A DNA stretch of 64,000 nucleotides from Aquanectria penicillioides. Taxonomy: Eukaryota; Ascomycota; Sordariomycetes; Hypocreales; Nectriaceae. The stretch spans positions 6,696,001-6,760,000 of the forward strand of contig PYIU01000002.1 of assembly GCA_003415625.1 (NCBI GenBank). The letters are read 5' to 3'. Below are positions 21,748 through 32,107 of the stretch, piece after piece (within the stretch, counting starts at the first letter, position 1; every line of letters starts with the position of its first letter). The translations under genes were made by a program, and so were the position numbers. The notes below the pieces were generated by a model that saw only the letters and a list, made by a program, of their open reading frames with translations, ran no database searches and was not told the DNA's origin.

Positions 21748-22641
21748 TCAATTTTTGGTCACCAATACTTCCCCATTCGTTATTCCCAATGTAGCATCTT
21801 CAGCCTTGCTCCATTTGTCCCAGGCCTCCACCATTGCGTCTACTTCCTCCGCAGTAGCTATACCCAGCTCAATAGCTTTGCCACGCATCTGGCCCGTTTT
21901 CAGTCTTTCGATCATTGCGCCAGCTAATGATGTGTTAACATGGGTCAAGGGGTCTTAGTTTCGTAGCCATGTCTTACCCCAAATAGCCTTATCATGCGGA
22001 TCGCTATAACACCAAGTTCCAAAGCTCGTTGTGATGTCTTCGCGTTTGGCTCCAGCTTTGATGGTCCAGGACAACAGCTGGCGTCCACCTTTGTCCTGTC
22101 CGCCGTTTGCAACTAGAGTTTTCGCACACATTTCAATAAAATGAAGCAGCTCGGGCCATTCAGGCCAAATGCACCACAGGCTCATTTCGCTCTCGCGGAG
22201 AGAAACAACCCCTCCAGGCTTCGTCACACGCAACATCTCCTGGATAGCATCCACAGGACTGTCCAAGTGGCAAAGAACCTGATGAGCGTGCGTCACGTCG
22301 AAAGTCGAATCGGCGAAGGGCAACTCATACACACTGGCCTTTTGGAACTTGATGTTATTCACACCCACCGACTTGGCATGTTCAGCTGCGCGGCCCAGTA
22401 TTTCATCGGATAAGTCGGTTGCAAGAACCTCGCCTTCGGGGATGTACTTTGCAAAAGATGCAGAGATTGTTCCGGAGCCGGCACCAACATCCAGCAGCTT
22501 CAACTGAGGTGTGGACTTGGCAATGGTTTGGAGTCGTGGAAGCAGGTGTGCTGCGCTGTTCTCTGCGGTTCGCCATTCATGATGCTTCACTTGAGACGCT
22601 GCGTAGCCAGGTCCATACTTGCTGTGTCTTTCTGTAGCCAT
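21748..22641 (-). CDS. Class I SAM-dependent methyltransferase (UbiE-like)
   Basis: Predicted 279 residues. Exon 1 is 21978-22641, the intron 21924-21977 (GTAAGA donor, GTTAAC branch region, TAG) and exon 2 21748-21923; the split Ala codon keeps frame ('KAIWAGAMIERLKTG'). Motif I is 'LLDVGAGSGTISASFA' (residues 49-64), motif II 'VLATDLSDEIL', then 'FDVTHAHQVLCHL' and 'MLRVTKPGGVVSLRE', all standard for class I methyltransferases that transfer a methyl group from S-adenosylmethionine. The substrate is unknown; relatives are often small-molecule methyltransferases of secondary metabolism. An upstream in-frame ATG at 22758 would add 39 residues. I prefer 22641 because the family starts near 'MATERHSKYGPGY'. 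Confidence 0.85.
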
Positions 22642-23104
22642 TTTACGACATTGACTTCGTGAGAAGGTAGCCCTTTGATTGCATTGAGACTGCGCGAACC
22701 ATGATGCCACATAAAAATTTGTGGAGTTAAGCCCGGAGTTTACGTGTCTGTCGATCATCTGTGCATCACATGGCTAACGTGTCGTGGGCTAATTTTGAAC
22801 AATAAAAGCTTTCAGGTACCCATTCCAAACAGCATCCAGTGACTTGGTTTGCTCGTCCAGTGTTTAGGATGCCGAAGACTTATTTGATAGCATCTATTGC
22901 AGTTCGAAACATCGCCTATACCAGACCTATTTGACAGGATGGCAGAAAACGGATTACGTCACTGCACCAGCGACCTTCAAAGCTGATAAGGCGCTAGGTC
23001 ACATGGGAAGTTCAACCAGATCTAATCTGTAATAATTAATACGATATTCTTTTTTTTTTTTCCGTTCAATCATTTGTGACAAAAGTTGGAGATTCGTTGC
23101 GAAA

Positions 23105-23123
23105 CCCCGCATCCCGAGCGGGG
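23105..23123. promoter_or_regulatory. CCCCGC-N7-GCGGGG inverted repeat (CreA-like pair)
   Basis: A perfect six-base inverted repeat with a seven-base spacer. Each arm matches the SYGGRG consensus known for the fungal carbon catabolite repressor CreA. Function is inferred from the match only; the site lies 1.5 kb before the permease and 0.46 kb before the methyltransferase start on the other strand. Confidence 0.3.
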
Positions 23124-24240
23124 ACGGAACTCGGGTCGATCAAAAGTGCCACCATCAATCTGTGCGGGCGCCAATTCGGGTCTCAAATAAAACGACAGAG
23201 CATAATTCGGAGCGTAAACAAACCCATGTGACCGTCCAATATTTGCGCTGCATCCAAATCAGGCTAGATTACGAGCTGCCTTGTGATTTTTGCAGGTATC
23301 GTGGCTTCGACAGTACGGAGGCAGAGCTCCACGAGGCGGTTGCAGCAGCATCACGGCCCCAACGGCAACCCCCATTGCATGTCAACCGAGACAAATTCCG
23401 TCTGCATGGTATTCCGAAAAGGAAGGCGTCAGAGACATGAGAAGATGCTCCAGCTGAGCTCGCTCAATGCCTCTTCCATTGGTCCGATACAGACTGCTGT
23501 TATTCGCCATTTGTATGCTTTGCGAGGGCCTTCCCCATGGGGTGATGTTGGCATTACGTAGCACCACGGTTCGGCGAGTTCCCACTTCCACGCGCAGTTG
23601 TGCTTGGGCCGTGAGGGTGGAAACTGGGGTATGAACGCCTCCATCCATGAAAACGACCCTGTTAAGCTGCCCATCTTGATAGGCCTGAAGCTTTGCGGTG
23701 TGTCTCCCATGTCTCAGACCCTCGTTGCCCAGGCAGGCGGCGGCAAGGGAAAAGATCACACAACCCATCACCACTATGGTTTTTTTTTCCTCTTGGCCCT
23801 AGTCCTAGTCGTCAGCGTCTCTCTCGTCCGGTCCGAAATCCACGGAGCCGGCCCCCGGAACGCCACACAGTCATGGGCGCATCATTAGCGGTGCTGGATC
23901 TGAACCAGCGACGGTTTTAACAGGATACTTAAACCCGGACGCCGCACAGCACTTGGCGCTTCTACTAGCAAATCTAGATCGGCTAGGATTGCGGCTCTCC
24001 GGCGAAGACTGATGAGCTGAGAGTGAAAATCCTTCGAGAAAGTGACTCTCATGCCAGCCTCCCTCCCGTCCGAGGTCGGTGGTCGAGACATGGGGGCGCC
24101 CTAGCCATTCCCATGAACCTCTCGGGTTTATGTCTAATTCCCTTTTAACTGGGGACCGACGAGAGTTTTGCCTCCCATCCCCGCAGAACCGAGCCATAAA
24201 ATCGTTCCTGGCCAGGCCAGCAATTCGCCGAGGTCAACGG

Positions 24241-24255
24241 CCAGGCTAGGCCTGG
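24241..24255. repeat. CCAGGC-TAG-GCCTGG palindrome
   Basis: Perfect six-base inverted repeat with a three-base centre. A related 'gccaggcca' lies about 30 bases upstream. Role unknown. Confidence 0.35.
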
Positions 24256-24618
24256 TCAAGGTGTCTTGCGGGGTTAGCTGCTGGAATCTAATCCTAAACT
24301 GTAAATGATCTGTGGGCCTTGTGATTTATTGCCCATTTTGTTGCAGGGAACAAAATCTTCCTGCCGACCTCGGATCCGTCCATGATCCACTAGTGAATGG
24401 GACATTACCAACGGGAAGCGACAATGAGTGAACGTTGTGTGTGTGACTGTTGTATTTGTATGCATGTGTGACTCTCCGAGACACCGCTGACCCCCTCTGG
24501 TTCTATTCTCTTCATTCCGCTCTCCTCGGTTCTCTTTCCTGCCAAAAAGTCTCTCGTCGTTGATCTGTAGCCTTCGAATAAACTCTATTGAAGCACAGCG
24601 ATCACGCGAAAGCACACC

Positions 24619-26259
24619 ATGGGGTTTTCAAATAGCGACGAAAAGGTGAGCGGCGGTGAGTCGCCGTCGCCTTCATCTGACCCTGAACGCCGGACCGATA
24701 ATGTCGACGCTGTCTTTGTCAATGGCACCGAGGTTCAATGCCCACCTCACACTACAGAGAGCAAGCTCGTCAGAAAGATTGACTTTCATGTCGTTCCCTT
24801 CCTCTGCATCATGTATCTTTTGGCCTTCCTTGGTTAGTGATCCCCTCCGACCTACCGGGTCGCAATTCACTGGGACGCTCAGCTGACTTTGCGACAGACC
24901 GAGTCAACATTGCCAACGCCAACGTCTTTGGTCTTTCCAAGGAGTTGAAGCTCGATGGCACACTCTACAACAATGCGCTGGTCGTCTTCTTCGTTCCCTA
25001 CATCCTGTTCGAGATCCCGTCCAACATTCTGTTGAAGCGCTTCAAGCCCCACGTGTGGTTGAGCCTTAACATGTTCCTCTTCGGCTTCACCACCATGATG
25101 CAGGGTCTCGTCAAGAACTACAGTGGCTTGATCGCGACCCGATTTTTCCTTGGTGTCTTTGAGACCGGCATGTTCCCTGGAGGTACGTCAAAATCTTGCC
25201 AAGAATTTCCCCAAAATCCTGGAAAACCTGGGCGCTAATTGTCAATTACCAGCCTTCTACCTCATCGGCATGTGGTACAGACGCCACGAGGCCCAGCGAC
25301 GATACTCGTTCTTCTTCAACAGCACGACTCTTGCCGGCGCTTTCGGTGGACTGCTTGCGGCCGCGATCGGAAAGATGGACGGACTAAAAGGATACCAGGG
25401 CTGGCGCTGGATCTTCCTCCTCGAGGGCGGTCTCACCGTCTTTGTCAGCTTCTTCTTCTTCTTCCTGCTGCCCGATTTCCCTGAGGAATCCAAGTGGCTC
25501 AGCGAGGATGAGAAGGCTTACGTTGCTGCTCGTCTCCAGGCTGACCAAGGTCGTGCAAGCGCTGAGCGAAAGATCACCATCAAAGATGTCGGCGCCATCT
25601 TCAAGGACTACAAGATCATCTTGGGTGGATTCATGTACTTTGGGCTCATCGTCCCCGCCTACGGCTACGCCTACTTTGCACCCGGTATTCTGCAGACCTA
25701 TGGTTACAGCACCATCCAGACTCAGCTCTACAGTGTCCCGCCGTGGGCGATCTCGTTTGTGTTCTCCATGTGTTTCGCATTCTTGTCTGACCGAACACGG
25801 CATCGGGCCACCTTCGCGGTTGTTGCCATTTGTGTCGCAATTGTCGGATTCGGAATTCTTATCCGCGTTCACGACAACACCAAACTTCAGTACGCGGGCT
25901 TGTTCCTCGTCGCCAGTGGCGCATACACCGCCATGCCAATTATTGTCTGCTGGTTCAACATGAACCTTGGTGGTCATCATCGGCGCTCTGTCGGCAGCGC
26001 CTGGCAAGTCGCCTTCGGTAATATTGGTGGTATCATTGCCGTCTTCGCGTTCCTCAAGAAGGATGCGCCCAAATACGTCCCTGGCTATTCCATTTGTATC
26101 GCGTTTACTTGCGTGTCCATCATCGCTTGTATCCTATACGGCCTGGCCTGTATGAGGGAGAACAAGCAACGAGATGAACGCCCTGTAGACCCCAACCTGA
26201 CTGAGGAAGAAAAAGCAGACATGGGAGATCTGTCACCACAGTACAGATACCTTCTGTAA
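24619..26259 (+). CDS. MFS permease, allantoate/anion-cation symporter type
   Basis: Predicted 501 residues in three exons: 24619-24832, 24898-25182 and 25253-26259. The introns (65 and 70 bases) keep frame at Asp and Ala codons ('FLDRVNIANANVFG', 'MFPGAFYLIGMWY'). The protein has twelve predicted helices and the hallmarks of the Dal5-like ACS family: 'IDFHVVPFLCIMYLLAFLDR', 'ARFFLG'-type 'ATRFFLGVFETGMFPG', 'GWRWIFLLEGG' and 'LPDFPEESKWLSEDEKAYV'. These carriers import organic anions or small nitrogen compounds (allantoate, nicotinate, pantothenate and others) with protons at the plasma membrane; the substrate here cannot be told. Codon use is strongly C/G-ending, unlike the relics around it, which suggests a well-expressed, intact gene. 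Confidence 0.9.
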
Positions 26260-26650
26260 GTAATGCATCACCAGCAATGGCCGGCGAGTGTTACCGAGGA
26301 GGAGAGAACTGTCGTTTATACCCTCAGATTCGACATAAATAATACATGTCATGAATGAATAAAAAAGTATGCCCGGGTTTCCCAAGTCAAACACATCCTG
26401 TGCCTCTTGTATTCACGCTTCAGATGGCCTGTTTCCTACTTTTAACCTTGCGTCTCGGCTCCACAACTGGTTCCACTCTGGTGGCCTTCGGACGACGCCC
26501 AACCGAGCCGAACCGAGCCTGTCTCATCCCTGTACATAATGTTGGTGAAAGTGAACGCATTCAAAGCAACTCGACATAGGTTTCCTTTCCTCTGCAACTC
26601 TCGGGTGGTCGATTCTTTTCGTACGAAACCTCCCTCGGGTCATCGGTATC
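26260..26650. promoter_or_regulatory. Spacer between two MFS genes
   Basis: 391 bases holding the 3' end of the permease and the promoter/5' UTR of the next transporter. A small repeat 'aaccgagccg/aaccgagcct' lies at about 26501-26521. No defined site recognised. Confidence 0.35.
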
Positions 26651-28346
26651 ATGTCGGACCTCTCCAATTCGCAGTCGGCCGAAAAAGGCACAGGAGGGCC
26701 TGACCCTGCCCGCAGCATCCACGACGAGGAGTCTTCGGGTGCCAGTTTAGCACTGGAACCAGTGCAGACCGGCACGTCGTTTAAGCCCCCACCGATGAAG
26801 ACCTGGCATCGACGACTTGTGATGCTCTCCCTTTGCCTCACCTTGTTTCTTGGAGCTCTCGACATTACCATTATTTCTACTGCACTGCCAACTATTGCCA
26901 AAACATTGCATGTCACCGGCCAAGAATATGCCTGGATTGGTAGTGGTTACACGCTGTCCACGACGGCGTCGACGCCAGTTTGGGCCAAATTGTCCGACAT
27001 CTTCGGCAGAAAGCCAATCATCATGACTACTACTGCGATATTCATGTTGGGGAGTCTGATATGTGCATTGGCGCACTCGAGCACTATGCTCATTGCTGGG
27101 CGAGTAGTCCAGGGCCTGGGCGGCGGTGGCTCCTTGATAATGGTCACTATTATCATTAGCGATATCTTCAGCCTCGCAGACCGAGCAAAGTATTACGGTC
27201 TGACTGGCATTGTATTCGGTCTGGCGAGTGCTGTTGGGCCTGTTTTGGGAGGCGTCTTCACAGAGGCTGTCAATTGGAGATGGTGTTGTAAGTGAAAACC
27301 ACCTCCGCCACGTGTGGCTAAGCTGATGCGTAAATCTAGTCTACATCAATCTACCTTTTGATGGACTCGCCCTCATCGTCCTCTTTTTCGCCCTCAAAGT
27401 TGAGATCGAAAAGGAACCCATCATGCATGGACTCCGCACCCTGGATTGGACCGGTTTCGCTTTGATCATTGGAGGAACTATCTCATTTCTTTACGGCCTA
27501 GAATGCGGCTCTGGTGGTCTTTCGTCCTGGGATTCTGCCAAAGTCATATGCCTTATTGTTTTCGGAGTGGTTATCCTCGCTTTGTTCATGGTGTGGGAGG
27601 CCAACTTTGCACAAAACCCCGTCATCCCCATTCGTATTTTCCAAAAGACGACAAACATCGCTTCGCTGTCAGTCTCGTGCCTTCATTCATTCATCTTTAT
27701 CTCATACGACTTTTTTATCCCCTTGTATTTTCAGGTCATTCTTGGGTTCAAGCCCATAATTTCGGGTGTCACATTGTTCGCCCTGATCATTCCACTATCT
27801 TGCATGACCATGGTTGGGGGGTTGATTACCCGTAAAACAGGAAACTATGTCATTATCATCCTCGGGGGAACTGTTTTGATGACTTTGGGTAATGGACTTT
27901 TCATCGGTTTTGGGACGACTGTGAACTGGGCGAAAATCATTATCTTTCAGCTAATTGCTGGCGTCGGTGGTGGTGTTCTTTTCCAGAGCCCCATGATTGC
28001 CTTGCAAAGCCACTTGCATCACAAGGATATGGCTGCTGCCATGTCTGCTTACAATTTCCTTCGCAACCTCTTTACTTCCATTTCGATTGTCATTGGAACG
28101 GTCTTGATTCAACGATCCGTTGGGGGCGGAAACTTAACTGCCGTGCATGGAGACGAAGACTCAAGTGCGACTGTTGACAAACAAGAATACGTGAAGGGAC
28201 TACACATTATGTGGGCATTTTACACCGGTATGGCAGGCTTAATGATTGCGGCTGCGTGCTTCATCAAGCAAACACCCACCAAAAAAAGGTCGAATGAAGC
28301 CGGCGAATTCAAGTCCTCAGTTGGAGTCGGGCAAACTCAAGAGTGA
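26651..28346 (+). CDS. MFS drug:H+ antiporter, DHA2 (14-helix) type
   Basis: Predicted 547 residues. Exon 1 is 26651-27287, the intron 27288-27339 (GTAAGT, GCTAAGC branch, TAG) and exon 2 27340-28346. The features are those of fungal 14-helix exporters: 'LFLGALDITIISTALPTIA' (motif D1), 'WAKLSDIFGRKP' (motif A), 'GRVVQGLGGGGSLIM' (motif B region), 'GLASAVGPVLGGVFTE' (motif C, the antiporter motif), then 'NWRWCFYINLP' spanning the splice. Such proteins export toxic compounds or secondary metabolites from the plasma membrane using the proton gradient. It follows the permease in the same direction with a 391-base gap. No biosynthetic core gene is near, so a role in metabolite export is open. Confidence 0.92.
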
Positions 28347-29422
28347 TGGAGAAGCAAAAATCAACGAAAAGGGGTTGAAGTAAAATCAGAAGGTGTGAAT
28401 AGAACGAATAGATCCTTGTGGAGGTTAGATAGGTATCTCAACATACAAATAAGAGCAAAAATAGATTATATTTACCATTTTCGCATAGTGTCAACCAAGT
28501 ATCTTCACCGAAACCCATCAGGTTTTATCACCTATCTCCATGGGGATATGGTCATTTTAATGTTATACTACTTCTATATCGGACTATTCAACGGAGTGAA
28601 TCATTTATTGTCAGGCAAATTGAGCCCTCTGCGGCATGCCTAACAGCTAGTAATCGAGCATAGATCCAGGTGTGACCAGTAACTACCCTAGAGCGTTGGA
28701 ATCGCCTCGATGATTTCCAAACGGAGCCTAAGGATTTCCGAGCGGCGCCCCGGTCTTGGGGAATGATTTTCAACTCTATTGGATGGTTTATTACATCCTT
28801 GCGCCTTTACAGATGGTTGTCGGCTGAATAGCACAACTGCGTGGGAGGCGAAGCTTGTGCATCTTTTCGAAGGCCCCCCAGAGAATGGTGTCATTTTTTA
28901 CGCGTTTTTGTTTTTTGAAGGAATGAGAGTTTTATCAGATTTCCTGCGTGTAAAGGAAAATTGAACTAGATTTCGACGAAATGGACTCGTTTTCTGTATA
29001 CCTGTGGACTCAAAGTCTTGGCCTGGGGCTATTAAAGAACGAGCCGCTAAATTGGCCCTCTTTCGGAGGAGGATGACATTCCTTTGAGCGGCTAGTTTGC
29101 AATTACGTTTTGTAAGGAATAGTCGGGCTCGTTCAAGTTGATTTGAAAGCAACAGGATCACAAAAAGCAATAACTAACGTCGGGTTGGTTCCTGTGAATG
29201 AATATACATTGCAGTGGACAAGGCACATGACATGATTCCAGCCGATTCGGGCCGCGGAAATTGTCTAGACACAAACTCACAGCTAATTCTTCCAAGCCAG
29301 CTCTTGTGGAGACCATGACTCTTCGATTAGACTTTGTATTCTCACACAACTACAATGCAAAAGCTTCTCAAAACTTCTTCATCTCAAAGCTTGAGCTGTC
29401 AACGCCAACCAATAAGAGCCAC
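28347..29422. other. Intergenic, about 1.1 kb
   Basis: AT-rich 3' flank of the transporter, then the upstream region of the tRNA. Short frames at 28588-29170 overlap on both strands and show nothing familiar. Confidence 0.5.
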
Positions 29423-29505
29423 GCCCGGTTAGCTCAATCGGTAGAGCGTGAGACTCTTACGAGTACGCGATCTCAAGGTTGCGGGTTCGACCCCCGCATC
29501 GGGCT
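29423..29505 (+). tRNA. tRNA-Lys (anticodon CTT) with 10-base intron
   Basis: Folds as a full clover-leaf. The acceptor stem 29423-29429 pairs with 29498-29504 with one G-U. The A box region 'TTAGCTCAATCGGTAGAGC' forms the D arm. The anticodon stem TGAGA (29449-29453) pairs with TCTCA (29471-29475), with anticodon CTT at 29456-29458. The T arm contains GGTTCGACC. Removing 29460-29469 leaves a normal seven-base loop and a 73-base body, so this is a canonical intron after position 37. The discriminator base is T at 29505. A pol III stop, a T-rich run, follows at about 29540-29550. Confidence 0.95.
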
Positions 29506-29539
29506 GTTCCTATAATACGATTGCGAGCATTAGCGAGGC

Positions 29540-29550
29540 TTTCTTTTTGC
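29540..29550 (+). terminator. Pol III T-run after tRNA-Lys
   Basis: A T-rich stretch ending in five T about 40 bases after the tRNA, at the usual kind of place for RNA polymerase III termination. Confidence 0.5.
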
Positions 29551-30287
29551 CATTTCATTCTATTCCCCCTTACGGACCTGTATGTAGGTAGAATTATCTG
29601 TTTATTCACCTCATGGAAAATATCTTTTATTCTATCTCATGTTCTAAGTCCTTGAAACACAAGATATGTTTTGATCATTGAAGTTCCCCACGCATAACGT
29701 AGTGGAAATAGACTGAATCCGGGGTGATACGGTACCCATCTTTCCGTTTTCTGGCTCTTTTACAATATTCTGTCAACTAGAAATGACAGTGACCAGGTGG
29801 CCTACCGCTCCATTTGACTCTGATACATAGCTGATATACTAGAGGATATGTTCTCTCCTCCAATGGCTGGTAACCCGAAAGATGCGATGGCTTCATTCCG
29901 CTTTTGTTGAATAATTCCATAGCCAAAGCTGTTGCAACTGTGACTCTATCTTTCTAGTTCTTAGGCATTATTCTTCATAACACCAAGTTCGGGCCAGCGG
30001 TTCGACTTCTAACCTTGAATAGATAACAGATAGATAAGCTCCATTTTGTAAGCCTGATGACCTTTCCTTACGATGTTTGCAAAAATTCCGGGACATCGTA
30101 TACGCGAACGCGATTCGATTGGCCCACTCCATAATACTGCTGATTTCACGTGGCTTTTGCTTACATAGGCAGAAACCCCTCACCATTCCCGTTCGTTTCC
30201 AAACCTTATGTTTGATGTTTACTGGCAAATATCGGTCTCACAACAAGTAACAAATCTGCATGATATGACCGAGCTCCAGACACAAAG
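29551..30287. other. Intergenic, nothing recognised
   Basis: AT-rich spacer between the tRNA and the nucleotidyltransferase-fold gene. Only short non-family frames are seen. Confidence 0.5.
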
Positions 30288-30899
30288 ATGAACCCCGCAC
30301 ATCTTCCCCTTCACTCTCAAATCGCACACCTTCGCAAGACCCTATCTTCTAATCCCACCTTACTCCTCGTCCTTTCCCGCGCGGGAAGCTTGAATTTGCC
30401 AAATTGGTACTTGGCTGGTGGTGCTGTCTCGCAGACCATATGGAATTCTGTCTGTTCTCTGCCCCCAGAAACGGGAATATCAGATTACGACCTCGTATAC
30501 TTTGATGACACTGATACATCCTGGGAGGCCGAAGACAAGTTCATTCAAGCCAGTAAAAAGCTCTTCGCAGATGTGCCCGTCGAAGTTGAAATCCGCAACC
30601 AGGCACGTGTCCATTTGTGGTACGAATCGAAATTCGGCTTTCCCTGTCCAGCCCATTCCAGCGTTGAGGAGGGCATTGATTCATGGATATCTACAAGCGC
30701 CATGGTCGGGTTGAGACTGTTGGATGACGGAACTTGGAGTGTCTACGCCCCTCGTGGGCTATCGGATTTTTACAATATGGTCGTCAGGCCGAATCCTGCC
30801 CTAGGGACTAAGGAGGTATACGAGAGGAAAGTAGCGAGATGGAAGGCCATTTGGAATGGAGTAAGCGCTGAAGCTTGGCCTGAGCCTAAAAGCCTATAG
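30288..30899 (+). CDS. Nucleotidyltransferase-fold protein (NTP_transf_9-like)
   Basis: Intronless, 203 residues from ATG 30288. It matches the small conserved family related to bacterial YjfI/COG3575 nucleotidyltransferases. Signs are 'WYLAGGAVSQTIWNS' (glycine-rich start of the fold, residues 41-55), 'ISDYDLVYFDD' with the metal-binding acidic pair (about 65-75), 'VPVEVEIRNQARVHLWY' with a third acidic position, 'SVEEGIDSW', and the C-terminal 'NPALGTKEVYERKVARWKAIW'. The family is predicted to transfer nucleotides; its physiological substrate is unknown. The length equals that of its relatives, so the gene looks complete. Confidence 0.85.
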   Translation: MNPAHLPLHSQIAHLRKTLSSNPTLLLVLSRAGSLNLPNWYLAGGAVSQTIWNSVCSLPPETGISDYDLVYFDDTDTSWEAEDKFIQASKKLFADVPVEVEIRNQARVHLWYESKFGFPCPAHSSVEEGIDSWISTSAMVGLRLLDDGTWSVYAPRGLSDFYNMVVRPNPALGTKEVYERKVARWKAIWNGVSAEAWPEPKSL

Positions 30900-31561
30900 G
30901 CACGTAGAGAATAGGCATACAACTTTAGCGAGTTTAGTTTCATGATTGGCTAAAACTATGATTCTTTAGGGAATTTCAGTAACATTGGCTGATATAACGC
31001 ATCTCTCACAATACACAACGAATACTTTCTACCCCCAACAAAATCCGCAGAAAATTTAGGTATCTATTTATGTATGTATGATAGATTTGGCATTATGAGA
31101 CGAAACACAAGCGAAACGTGACCAGGCACAGATTACCGCCTTTATGACCTCCTCGCTCACTGGCTCAATTTCGGTCAAGCTATTCATCAGTCCTCCATCA
31201 GCTCGCATAAGTGAGCAATTCGCGAGTTTGAACAACCATGCTACCCCTGGCCGTCTCATTCCCGCGAGTCCTCTGTCTGATATTCAGTCTCGATTTCAGT
31301 CTATTTTTTCGTTATCAAGCCTACGCACGGTAGTTACACTCAAATCAATAAAAAGAAAGGCTTTAAGATCATCAAATCCCTTATAATTTGTTGTATTTAC
31401 CGACTCGCTAACTCAGCTTTGTCTATTTTTAACCACGGGAGTTCTCCACTTGAGCAGTTCCAGTTCGCTCCCTTGAGCGATCGGTGCTTATTTAAGTATG
31501 GGCTCTTATAATTACAGGAAACCAGCCTATAGAAATCGCCAACGGCATATCATTGCATGCC
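30900..31561. other. Intergenic, convergent 3' ends
   Basis: Between two genes ending toward each other. Contains 'tatttatgtatgtatgatag' low-complexity DNA near 31063. No gene recognised. Confidence 0.5.
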
Positions 31562-32107
31562 CTAGTCGGTGGTGGCGTCAAAGGAAAGGGATGTCGAATC
31601 CTGACCGGCGGCATCCTCATCCTGCGAAATGTTGTTCTGTAGCTTCTTTTGCTCCGTTGCGAGTTTGTCCGCGACATCTTCGCCCTGCGCCTGCTGGGCC
31701 TGAAGCTTCAGGATAGTGGCAGTGAGCTTCAGCACCTTGTTCTTGATCTTTCCTCGCTATTGACACCTGTTAGCATTATCTATTGGATATCCCGAGAGGA
31801 ATCTTACCTGGAGCGCATCAGCTGCTTCTCCAGATGCCGCTTCAATAGCCGGGTTGAAAGCCTCGGTCTCGGCGTCGTTGGCGATCTGATTGACACTGTT
31901 CAAGAAGTCCAGATCGGCTTGTTCGACGGTGGAAAGGTCGGTTGGCAAGCCGGACAACTTGGCAAGAGCCTCTTGCTGGGCATTTCCAGCCACACCCCCA
32001 CTAATTGAGAGTTCGTTGTACGTTTGTTGGGTAAAGACTGCTCGCTTGCTCAAGGGTGAAGCTGAGGCAAGGGCAACAAGGCCGAAGGTGACAAGAGAGA
32101 ACTTCAT
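31562..32107 (-). CDS. Small secreted protein with Kex2-type site
   Basis: Predicted 164 residues. Exon 1 is 31808-32107, the intron 31757-31807 (GTAAGA, GCTAACA branch, TAG) and exon 2 31562-31756, joined as 'ADALQRGKIKNKVLKL'. A strong signal peptide ('MKFSLVTFGLVALASASP') is followed at once by 'LSKRAV', a dibasic KR site typical of Kex2 processing of a short pro-peptide. The mature part is acidic, Ala/Gln-rich and helical, with no Cys; the second half ('LTATILKLQAQQAQG', 'LATEQKKLQNNI') could form a coiled coil. Such proteins are conserved but uncharacterised in Aspergillus and Penicillium. A cell-surface or secreted role is inferred. No enzyme motif was found. Confidence 0.8.

Larger units (their letters stand above)
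22642..24618. other. Intergenic, about 2 kb, with two short inverted repeats
   Basis: No gene recognised. Minus-strand frames at 23382-23774 and 23871-24197 and their plus-strand shadows have no family features. There is a poly-T run at about 23050-23061. The perfect inverted repeat at 23105-23123 and the palindrome at 24241-24255 are listed separately. The last 300 bases, with pyrimidine tracts, are the likely promoter and 5' UTR of the permease at 24619. Confidence 0.45.

Noticed and set aside
23382..23774. Minus-strand frame of 130 codons with a hydrophobic start
   Set aside because: Overlaps equal-sized plus-strand frames in GC-rich DNA, has no family features and no clear splice or stop logic.
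16501..28346. Secondary-metabolite cluster made of regulator, methyltransferase and two transporters
   Set aside because: There is no polyketide synthase, peptide synthetase, terpene cyclase or other core enzyme in the window; the spacing is wide and relics intervene.
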